Shown here one piece after another: positions 1 through 5,660 of a stretch of 10,223 nucleotides of DNA (within the stretch, counting starts at the first letter, position 1; each line of letters begins with the position of its first letter). The position numbers and the translations under genes are program-made. Source of the DNA: DASPXY01 sp038227745 (GTDB taxonomy: Bacteria > Planctomycetota > Planctomycetia > Gemmatales > Gemmataceae). Under the pieces are notes generated by a model. It was not told the DNA's origin. It did not search any database and was given only the letters and a program-made list of their open reading frames with translations. Where the stretch lies: positions 1-10,223 of the forward strand of contig JBBRPS010000345.1 of assembly GCA_038227745.1 (NCBI GenBank), in the 5' to 3' direction.

Positions 1-81
1 CGGCGCCGCTGTCTCTCTTTCTTTCTTTGCCGCCGTCCCACCCCAAACCCGAAAATGCAAAAAAGAAAGAAAGCGGCGCCG
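1..81. repeat. Imperfect inverted repeat with pyrimidine/purine arms
   Basis: The left arm is CGGCGCCG (1-8) followed, after an 8-nt interruption (9-16), by CTTTCTTTCTTT (17-28). The right arm (62-81) is the exact reverse complement of these two parts joined. The spacer 29-61 is unstructured by eye. The right arm overlaps the intrinsic terminator of the neighbouring minus-strand gene. The repeat may continue left of the window. It could be a bidirectional terminator between convergent genes or a diverged copy of a dispersed repeat; I cannot tell which. Confidence 0.5.
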
Positions 82-89
82 AGCGCCGC
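59..89 (-). terminator. Rho-independent terminator of the CPBP protease gene
   Basis: Read on the minus strand, a 7-bp perfect GC stem (GCGGCGC with GCGCCGC, 83-89 and 73-79) encloses a 3-nt loop and is followed at once by a T-rich tail (72 down to 59) that ends in six T. It lies about 40 nt after the stop codon of the CPBP gene. This is the classical intrinsic terminator layout. Confidence 0.7.
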
Positions 90-131
90 ACTCCAAAGCG
101 CGCCCCCCGCTGCACCCGGACGCAAACCGCT

Positions 132-1304
132 CTAATTGAGGAACAGGAACAGGCAGGCGACGCCGTTGAACAGCGCGTGCGCGACGATCGAGCTCACCAG
201 GCTCTGCGTGCGGTAAGCGACCCAGGCCAGGCCCACACCGAGTGGGAACAGCGGGATCGGCGACGGCCACACCGACGAGTGAATCGCCCCGAACAGCAGG
301 CCGTTCAGGTACAGGGCCAGCACGGTATCGACGCGCTTCCGCGACGCGCCCCGGGCGAAGGCAATCGCGTCCCCGGGAAAAGGGCCCCACCGCGGGACCG
401 TGCCGACTGCCGCGGGAGGAAGGCCTTCGCGCAATCCCTCATCGTGCCGCACAGCGCCGGCGGGTACCTCGACCCTCTCGGCATCCGCCGCCGACGGTTC
501 GGTCGCGCCGGGGCGCGGCCGCCGCCCGAGGTACGCGAGGAGCGGGTAGATCGGCAGGAGCATCGCCAGGACGAACAGCACCGGGCCCCAGTTGAGGTTG
601 CCGTTCTTGTCAACGCCGGTGAGGACGGACACCGCGAGCGCCATCGCGGCGACGATCAGCTGGGCGTCGAGGGAATGGCCGAGCTGCCAGCGCAGCAGCA
701 CGCCGCGGAAGACGAACTCCTCCATCACCGCCGCGGCCACGACCGCCAGGAAGACGATCATGACCCACTCGGCGTTCAGGAGCTGCTGGCCGGTCACGCG
801 CTCCAGGGCGTGCGGCTGCGGCGTGGTGAACAGCGTGACCGCCCAGTACAGCAGCAGCGCCGCGGGCGCCAGCACGAGCCACAGGAAGTAGCCGGCGACG
901 ATATTCCGCGCGGCCCGCCTCCCGGTCCAGCCGAGCTGCGCGGGCCGGACGCCGCGGACGTACTGGAACCAGACCAGGAGCGCCGCTACCTCGAAGGGAA
1001 AGGCCACGGCGCCGGCCCACAGGCCCTTGCGGTCGAGCAATTCGGCAGCGTTCGCCTCCTGGCCGTAGAGGAGCGTGAAGAAGCCCAGGCGTTCGAGTGG
1101 GGCGTAGAACATGCCGGGAGCGAACATCAGGATGGCGAAGGCTACCCAGACGTCCAGGCCGGTCCAGCGGGCGGCGCGCCGGCGCGGCAAGGGCAGCAGG
1201 CGCTTGCCGCGTGCTGCCAAAGACAGCCACAGCACCCCGCAGACCAGGCCGGCACCGGCCGCCAGGATCAGCCACGCCAGGACCGTAACGCCGAGCTTCT
1301 CCAA
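132..1304 (-). CDS. CPBP-family intramembrane metalloprotease (Rce1/ABI-like)
   Basis: A multi-pass membrane protein of about 390 residues in the CPBP (CAAX protease and bacteriocin-processing) family. The diagnostic motifs are visible: EEFVFR at about residues 194-199 (the EExxxR motif), FGAIH at about 337-341, and HALFN near residue 375 at the C terminus. The paired glutamates and the histidines are the expected metal and catalytic residues. Several hydrophobic segments surround them. A hydrophilic, probably cytosolic loop of about 65 residues (about 258-323), rich in R, P, A and E, separates two membrane segments and is longer than usual for the family. The frame stays open upstream to 1625, but that part is R/S-rich and antisense to trpC. 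I therefore take the TTG at 1304, preceded by a GAGGCGG-like site 8 nt away. The true start is uncertain. The substrate is unknown; relatives process prenylated proteins, bacteriocins or signalling proteins. Divergent from trpC. Confidence 0.85.
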   Translation of the reverse strand: MEKLGVTVLAWLILAAGAGLVCGVLWLSLAARGKRLLPLPRRRAARWTGLDVWVAFAILMFAPGMFYAPLERLGFFTLLYGQEANAAELLDRKGLWAGAVAFPFEVAALLVWFQYVRGVRPAQLGWTGRRAARNIVAGYFLWLVLAPAALLLYWAVTLFTTPQPHALERVTGQQLLNAEWVMIVFLAVVAAAVMEEFVFRGVLLRWQLGHSLDAQLIVAAMALAVSVLTGVDKNGNLNWGPVLFVLAMLLPIYPLLAYLGRRPRPGATEPSAADAERVEVPAGAVRHDEGLREGLPPAAVGTVPRWGPFPGDAIAFARGASRKRVDTVLALYLNGLLFGAIHSSVWPSPIPLFPLGVGLAWVAYRTQSLVSSIVAHALFNGVACLFLFLN

Positions 1305-1395
1305 GTCGTTCGCCGCCTCTGCCGGTTCGGGTTCGTTGTTTCGGGCCTTTGGGTAGTGTAGAAAAAGTGCGTCGCCGCGGTTCGAGGGCCGGGAC

Positions 1396-2178
1396 GTGAC
1401 CCTTCTTAACCGGATCGTCGAGAGCAAGCAGCGCGAGGTCGAGGAGCGGCGGGCGCGCACCCCCGAGCGCGCGCTGGAGGGCCGCCTCGCCGCGGCGCCG
1501 CCGGCCCGCGACTTCCGCGCCGCCCTGGAGGCGGGCGGCGTGCAGATCCTCGCCGAGGTCAAGAAGGCGTCGCCGTCGGCGGGCGTGCTGCGGACCGACT
1601 TCGACCCGGTCGCCATCGCCCGCACCTACGCGGACCACGGAGCGGCGGCGATCAGCGTCCTGACCGACGAGCCGTTCTTCCAGGGCCGCCTGTCCTACCT
1701 GGAGGCGATCCGCGCCGCGGTGGCGCCGCCGCTGCTGCGCAAGGACTTCATCCTCGACCGCTACCAGCTCGTCGAGGCCCGCGCCGCTGGCGCCGACGCG
1801 GTCTTGTTGATCGCGGAGATCCTGAGCGATGAGCAGCTGGGGCGGCTGCTGCGCCAGGCGGGCGAGCTGGGCTTGCAGGCGCTGGTGGAGTTCTACGAGC
1901 CGGCGAACCTGCGGCGCGTGCTGGACAGCGGGGCGCGCCTGGTCGGGGTGAACAACCGCGACCTGCGCACGTTCGTGACGCGGCTGGAGCACACGCTGGA
2001 GGTGGCGGCGCGGCTGCCGGCGGACTGCTGCCTGGTCAGCGAGAGCGGCATTCGCACGCGGCAGGACCTCTTGCGGTTGCAGGAAGCCGGCGTCAAGGCG
2101 GTGCTGATCGGCGAGACGTTCATGCGCGCCGCCGACATCGGGGCGAAGGTGGACGAGCTGCGCGGGGTGACGCGGTGA
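1396..2178 (+). CDS. trpC: Indole-3-glycerol-phosphate synthase
   Basis: Catalyses ring closure and decarboxylation of 1-(2-carboxyphenylamino)-1-deoxyribulose 5-phosphate to indole-3-glycerol phosphate in tryptophan synthesis; cytosolic TIM barrel. The 260 residues are full length for a monofunctional enzyme. Expected active-site elements are present: AEVKKASPS with E54 and K56, LRKDF with K116, VEFYE with E165, VGVNNRDL with N186/N187 and R188, VSESGI with E216 and S217, and the phosphate-binding LIGETFM near 237-243. Residue roles are assigned by analogy with the E. coli and Sulfolobus enzymes. The start is a GTG just before a TLLNRIVESKQREV segment, typical of TrpC N termini. No other trp gene is visible, so the pathway genes are probably scattered. 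Its TGA overlaps the tilS GTG. Confidence 0.95.
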   Translation: MTLLNRIVESKQREVEERRARTPERALEGRLAAAPPARDFRAALEAGGVQILAEVKKASPSAGVLRTDFDPVAIARTYADHGAAAISVLTDEPFFQGRLSYLEAIRAAVAPPLLRKDFILDRYQLVEARAAGADAVLLIAEILSDEQLGRLLRQAGELGLQALVEFYEPANLRRVLDSGARLVGVNNRDLRTFVTRLEHTLEVAARLPADCCLVSESGIRTRQDLLRLQEAGVKAVLIGETFMRAADIGAKVDELRGVTR

Positions 2179-3206
2179 CAGACGGCCGCAGCCAAGCCCA
2201 CGGGCCGCGCCCCGTGGGATTTCACGAACTCCTCGCTCGCGCCGACCGTTTCCTGGCGCAACTGGAGACAGCGCCCGGCGTCGTGGCCGTCTCCGGCGGC
2301 CCGGACAGCGTCGCCCTGCTGCGCGCCCTCCTCGAGCTCCGCCCCGCCGCCTTGCTGACCGTCGCCCACCTCAACCACCGCCTGCGCGGCGCCGACAGCG
2401 ACGCCGACGAGGCGTTCGTCGCCGCCCTCCATGCCCGATTCGGCGCCGGCCTCGGCTGGCGCTGCCAGCGCCTCGACGTGGCCGCCCTCGCCCGGGAGCG
2501 CGGCGACAACCTGGAGAGCGTGGCGCGCCAGGTGCGCTACGACTGGCTGACGGACGTCGCCCGTGAGACGGGGGCGCACTGGGTCGCGACCGGCCACACC
2601 GCCGACGACCAGGCCGAGACGGTCCTGCACCGCCTGCTGCGCGGCACCGGACTGAAGGGGCTGTGCGGCATCCCGGCCCGGCGCGCCCTGGCGCCCGGCA
2701 TCGAGGTCGTCCGCCCGCTGCTGCACGCCACGCGCGCCCAGGTGCTGGCGTTCCTCGAAGCGCTCGGCCAGGACTTCCGCCGTGACGCTTCCAACGCCGA
2801 CCTGCGCTACACGCGCAACCGCATCCGGCACGAGCTGCTGCCGCACCTCGCCGAGCGCTACAACCCCGCCGTCGTCGCGGTCCTGTGCCGGCTGGCCGGG
2901 CAGGCGGCCGAGGTCCAGGCGGAGGAGGAGGCCGCGGCGCGGGCGCTGCTGACCGAAGCGGAGTTGCCGCGGGCCGGCGCGACGCTGGTCTTCGACGCGG
3001 CTCGGTTGGCGGGGGCGGGGCGGCACCGCGTGCGCGAGGCGTTCCGGCTGGTGTGGGAGCGCGAGGGCTGGCCGACGGGCGGCGTGGGCTTCGAGGACTG
3101 GGAGCGGGTGGCGGCGGTGGCGCTGGGAGAGGTGACGGCAGTGGACCTGCCGGGCGGACTGCGCGTGCGGCGGCGCAAGCGGGTGGTGCAGATCACGCTC
3201 GTTTAG
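2175..3206 (+). CDS. tilS: tRNA(Ile)-lysidine synthase
   Basis: ATP-dependent ligase that joins lysine to C34 of tRNA-Ile(CAU), so that the tRNA reads AUA and is charged with isoleucine. The PP-loop signature SGGPDS is at residues 40-45, HLNHRLRG at 65-72, GHTADDQAETVL at 140-151, and the family motif RRDASNADLRYTRNRIR at 202-218. The 343 residues are shorter than the E. coli or B. subtilis proteins (over 430). The catalytic domain and a helical linker are complete, but the full C-terminal tRNA-acceptor domain is reduced to a short end containing LPGGLRVRRRKRV. This resembles the compact Aquifex type, and I do not regard it as broken. The start GTG shares 4 bases (GTGA) with the trpC stop, which implies translational coupling. 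Its TAG stop is the first three bases of a repeat copy. Confidence 0.93.
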   Translation: MTDGRSQAHGPRPVGFHELLARADRFLAQLETAPGVVAVSGGPDSVALLRALLELRPAALLTVAHLNHRLRGADSDADEAFVAALHARFGAGLGWRCQRLDVAALARERGDNLESVARQVRYDWLTDVARETGAHWVATGHTADDQAETVLHRLLRGTGLKGLCGIPARRALAPGIEVVRPLLHATRAQVLAFLEALGQDFRRDASNADLRYTRNRIRHELLPHLAERYNPAVVAVLCRLAGQAAEVQAEEEAAARALLTEAELPRAGATLVFDAARLAGAGRHRVREAFRLVWEREGWPTGGVGFEDWERVAAVALGEVTAVDLPGGLRVRRRKRVVQITLV

Positions 3207-3307
3207 CCGCGGTTCGCAGAACCGCGTTCTCGATTAGCCGCGGTTCTGCGAACCGCGTGCGGCGTCATCAGGACTCCAGCCGCACGCGGTTCTGCGAACC
3301 GCGGCTA
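3204..3307. repeat. Three-copy hairpin repeat block between convergent genes (family A)
   Basis: Copy 1 (3204-3227) and copy 2 (3235-3263) are direct repeats beginning TAGCCGCGGTT. Copy 3 (3279-3307) is the inverted form of copy 2, 29 bp, after a 15-nt spacer. Each copy is itself a hairpin: CCGCGGTT or CGCGGTT pairs with its complement around a 5-nt loop that reads CGCAG or CTGCG. The 29-bp arms match except in this loop, which occurs in both orientations. The block begins on the tilS stop codon and ends 4 nt before the stop of the convergent gene. The layout resembles bacterial REP/BIME elements. Use as a bidirectional terminator or mRNA stabiliser is possible, but no T tract directly follows a stem. 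Confidence 0.85.
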
Positions 3308-3311
3308 AACG

Positions 3312-4925
3312 TCACTTTTTCTCGACGGCCAGCTCGTTGAAGCGCGACAGCAGCCGCAGCACCGACAGGCCGACGTGCAGCCGCAGGCGCATCCGCGGGC
3401 CACCCTCCAGCGAGATGCGGAAGCGGCCGTCGTCGCCCTGCTTCAGCAGGCGCCGGGCCTCCTTGGCCTGGCCCTCGTTCGCCGCCAGCGCCGCCGCCAG
3501 CCGCCCCAGCGACATCTCCAGCCGCAGCGGCGCGCCCGCCGCCGCCGGCGCCGCCACCGCCTCCTTCAGCGCCGTCAGGCCGTCCGCGCCCAGCGCCAGG
3601 AACACCGCGTCCGCTCGGAACGCCAGGTACGCCGGCCCGTCGCCGAACAGTCCCTTCGCCTTCGCGTCCAGGCCCTTGCCCACGTCCAGCGCGTGGATCG
3701 TCGTGCCGCCGACCTTCTCCACGTCGAGCTTGACCTTCGCGCGGTCGCCCTCCGGCAGGTCCTGGACCAGGTCGCGCAGCGTCGCCGCCACCTTGTCCGC
3801 GTCCTGCAGCTTCAGCCCGGCCACGAGCGTGTAGCGGTCGCCGACGCCCGGCCCGCGCAGGCTGAAGCCAAGGTCGATCTCGCCCGCCTTGAACGTCGGC
3901 GCCAGCGCCTCGAGCAGCCGCACCACCTGCTTCTGCTTCGCCGGGTCGGTCGTCTCGGCCAGGGCCTTCTTCGTCGCCTCGCTGACCAGCGCGCCCAGGG
4001 CGTCCTTGAGCTTCTCCGGCAAGGAGTAGTGGACCAGGCCGTTCATCGCCGCGTCGTCGCGCATCAGGCCGGTGAACAGGCTCTTGCCCTTGCCGAGCTT
4101 CTCCAGCGTCCGCGCCAGCGCCGAGTTGGGCTTCGCGGTGAGGGTGACGTCGGCGGTCAGGGCGTTCGTCTTGCGATGGACGTCCACGTCGGCGTGCAGC
4201 TCGACGCCGTCGCGCACCACCGCCAGGAGCTGCTTGCTCAGCTCGCGCATCAGGGCCGTCTTGACGACGTGCTGGGCGTCGCTCACGCCCTTCTCCTTCG
4301 TCTCGAGCTTCGCCACCTCGGCGAGGAGGTGCTGCGCGATGATCTCCTTGGCCATGGCGGGCACCTGGTCGAGGCGCAGCGTCAGCGACAGGGCCGACGT
4401 CTGCTTGGCCGGGAACAGTTTGCCCGGCTCGATCAGGGCGCCGGGGGCGACGGCCTCCGGATTGAGAGCGGTGATGTAGGCGTAGTGGTGGGCGAAGCGA
4501 AAGACGACCTCCACGGGCAGGAGGTTCTGCTTGACGGTGTACAGGCCGTTCGCATCCTTCTCGGCCTTGAAGTTGAGGCCGGCGAGCATGTCGAGGAAGG
4601 CCTTCTCGTTGGCGACGGGGACGAGGAGGACGGCCTTGAGGTCGGTGAGTTCCTTGCCGACCTGGGCGTACAGGCCGAGCGGCCGTTTCAGGTCGATGCC
4701 TTCGAGGCCCTTGGGCCCGATCTTGCTCTTGAGGAAGTCTTCGAGCTGGGTGAGGACCTGTTCCTTGCCGACGGCGGCGGCGAGGAGTTTGCCGCTCTCG
4801 AAGAGGGTGTCGAGCGAGCGGAGGCGGACGACGAGGGTGGGCGGCGCCGGGGCCTGGGCGGGGGTCGAAGTGGGCAGGGCGAAGAGGGCAAGCAGGCCAG
4901 TCCAGGGGAGCCAGCGGGTGCGCAT
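3312..4925 (-). CDS. Secreted protein of unknown function, 537 aa
   Basis: The N terminus has a clear Sec signal peptide: a basic start (MRTRW), a hydrophobic core (LLALFALP) and a likely signal peptidase I site after AQA at about residue 24. There is no lipobox and no later membrane segment, so the product should be exported to the periplasm or beyond. The mature part is rich in Ala, Leu, Lys, Val and Asp, with alternating amphipathic helices and beta stretches and few Cys or Trp. No catalytic motif is visible. By general appearance it recalls large secreted hypothetical proteins of planctomycetes, some of which carry DUF3352-type annotation; this comparison is from memory and weak. The ATG is supported by a perfect GGAGG (4934-4938 on the complement) 8 nt upstream. 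It is convergent with tilS and appears monocistronic. Confidence 0.85.
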   Translation of the reverse strand: MRTRWLPWTGLLALFALPTSTPAQAPAPPTLVVRLRSLDTLFESGKLLAAAVGKEQVLTQLEDFLKSKIGPKGLEGIDLKRPLGLYAQVGKELTDLKAVLLVPVANEKAFLDMLAGLNFKAEKDANGLYTVKQNLLPVEVVFRFAHHYAYITALNPEAVAPGALIEPGKLFPAKQTSALSLTLRLDQVPAMAKEIIAQHLLAEVAKLETKEKGVSDAQHVVKTALMRELSKQLLAVVRDGVELHADVDVHRKTNALTADVTLTAKPNSALARTLEKLGKGKSLFTGLMRDDAAMNGLVHYSLPEKLKDALGALVSEATKKALAETTDPAKQKQVVRLLEALAPTFKAGEIDLGFSLRGPGVGDRYTLVAGLKLQDADKVAATLRDLVQDLPEGDRAKVKLDVEKVGGTTIHALDVGKGLDAKAKGLFGDGPAYLAFRADAVFLALGADGLTALKEAVAAPAAAGAPLRLEMSLGRLAAALAANEGQAKEARRLLKQGDDGRFRISLEGGPRMRLRLHVGLSVLRLLSRFNELAVEKK

Positions 4926-5134
4926 GGGTCAATCCTCCACGGGGGCCCACGGGGGGGAGCCGGTAGGCCGGAACAGGTCGCGATGTCGGCACGGCGGCAG
5001 GACGGACCGGCCGGGTGCCTACCGAATAGGATACCCGAAATGCTTCCGGTGCGTCTCGGGCGGGTGTGGTCGGGGAAAGCCTCGGGTGCCGTCCCTGGGT
5101 CGGCCAGGGCGTGCGTACTATACCGCGGAAGGCC
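4926..5134. other. Divergent intergenic region, 209 bp
   Basis: It separates the minus-strand secreted-protein gene from the small plus-strand gene at 5135. Apart from the GGAGG ribosome-binding site of the minus-strand gene (4934-4938), I see no strong promoter consensus. A TATCCT on the minus strand near 5030 and a TACTAT on the plus strand near 5116 could be -10 elements, but neither has a convincing -35. The plus frame of the small gene stays open back to a GTG at 5066, so part of this stretch could be coding. Confidence 0.4.
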
Positions 5135-5299
5135 GTGCGTGACGATGCGAACTTCTTGATCTTCGACGAGTTGCCCGTGCTGGCCGACGCCCTGGAGGAA
5201 GCGGGCTGCACGGGCGCCGAGATCCTGGAACATTTGCGGTCGCCGGGCAGGCACGCGCGCGGCTGCTGGGCGCTCGATCTACTACTGGGGAAGGCGTGA
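5135..5299 (+). CDS. Small planctomycete-type protein with a DELPVLADALEEAGC / RGCWALDLLLGK block
   Basis: Encodes about 54 residues (VRDDANFLIF...LLLGKA). The conserved-looking part is an LPVLADALEEAGC segment, an ILEHLR segment, and HARGCWALDLLLGK at the end. From memory, this pattern recurs in many Gemmataceae proteins, either as small stand-alone proteins or at the C terminus of longer ones; I know no established function. There is no signal peptide or membrane segment. The start is uncertain. GTG 5135 gives the RDDANFL N terminus I would expect, but its GGAAGG is only 2 nt away. The frame is also open from GTG 5111 and GTG 5066. It could instead be a remnant of a longer gene. It precedes the 83-aa gene by 80 bp on the same strand. 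Confidence 0.55.
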   Translation: MRDDANFLIFDELPVLADALEEAGCTGAEILEHLRSPGRHARGCWALDLLLGKA

Positions 5300-5320
5300 A
5301 ACCCTACCCCAGTCGGAGGC

Positions 5321-5349
5321 TTGTGTGCCCTGCGTTCGGCTGGTATGGT
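5321..5349 (+). promoter_or_regulatory. Candidate sigma70-type promoter for the 83-aa gene
   Basis: TTGTGT (5321-5326) and TATGGT (5344-5349) are separated by 17 nt. TGG lies directly before the -10, giving an extended -10 (TGn). It would start transcription roughly 25 nt upstream of the ATG at 5380. Planctomycete promoter consensus is poorly defined, so this is only a pattern match. Confidence 0.4.
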
Positions 5350-5367
5350 GTGCATGTACCCTTCAAC

Positions 5368-5373
5368 AAGGAG
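5368..5373 (+). promoter_or_regulatory. Shine-Dalgarno site that fixes the start at 5380
   Basis: AAGGAG lies 6 nt before ATG 5380. The same frame is open from ATG-less codons further upstream (from 5296), but only the 5380 start has a strong site and gives an N terminus that fits the small-protein family. Confidence 0.75.
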
Positions 5374-5379
5374 TGCCCC

Positions 5380-5631
5380 ATGCCCCCGCAAAACCTGCTT
5401 GACATGTTGCGCCGTCGGCCGTTCGTACCCTTCCGCATTCATGTGAGCGATGGGACCGTCTACACGGTGCCGCACCCCGAGTTGGTCATGACCGGGATCG
5501 CGGCCGCTGTGGTCGGGCTGCCCACCGACCCGGCCCAGCCGCTGCTGTTCGGCCGCACGGAAGTGGTCGATCTGCGGCACATCGTTCGCCTGGAACCTCT
5601 TGAGGCTCCCGTCCCGGGGAATGGGCAGTAG
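5380..5631 (+). CDS. Small planctomycete-type protein with FVPFRIHVSDG core, 83 aa
   Basis: The 83-residue protein opens MPPQNLLDMLRRRPFVPFRI and continues with HVSDGTVYTVPHPELVMTG, a hydrophobic stretch, then VDLRHIVRLEPL near the C terminus. From memory, proteins with the pattern L+rRPFxPFRIhxSDGxxYxVxHPE...VxLxHIxRLEP are abundant in planctomycete genomes as small uncharacterised proteins. The function is not known to me. The pattern suggests a compact all-beta fold: alternating strands with the conserved SDG as a turn. It has no signal peptide or membrane helix. It has its own candidate promoter (TTGTGT-17-TATGGT) and a strong AAGGAG site. It ends 29 bp before the convergent stop codon at 5661. 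Confidence 0.8.
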   Translation: MPPQNLLDMLRRRPFVPFRIHVSDGTVYTVPHPELVMTGIAAAVVGLPTDPAQPLLFGRTEVVDLRHIVRLEPLEAPVPGNGQ

Positions 5632-5660
5632 GTTTCGATCAGGAGACCCTCGCGAGATCG

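Noticed and set aside
27..1361. A plus-strand open frame of 444 codons opposite the CPBP gene
   Set aside because: Its composition is R/Q/E/G-rich with no motif, whereas the minus strand carries the complete CPBP signature and hydrophobic segments.
1305..1625. N-terminal extension of the CPBP protein to an ATG at 1625
   Set aside because: The extra 107 residues are Arg/Ser/Ala-rich, lie antisense to conserved trpC coding sequence, and precede the first plausible hydrophobic segment.
610..1992. A minus-strand open frame of 460 codons spanning the CPBP-trpC gap
   Set aside because: It is out of frame with the CPBP gene and antisense to trpC, with R/A/G-rich low-complexity composition.
3204..3307. 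CRISPR array
   Set aside because: Only three copies, one inverted, with spacers of 7 and 15 nt and self-complementary units; no cas gene nearby.
3375..5159. A plus-strand open frame of 594 codons antisense to the secreted 537-aa gene
   Set aside because: The product is rich in Q, R, H and L without any domain. The opposite strand has a signal peptide, a perfect ribosome-binding site and normal composition.
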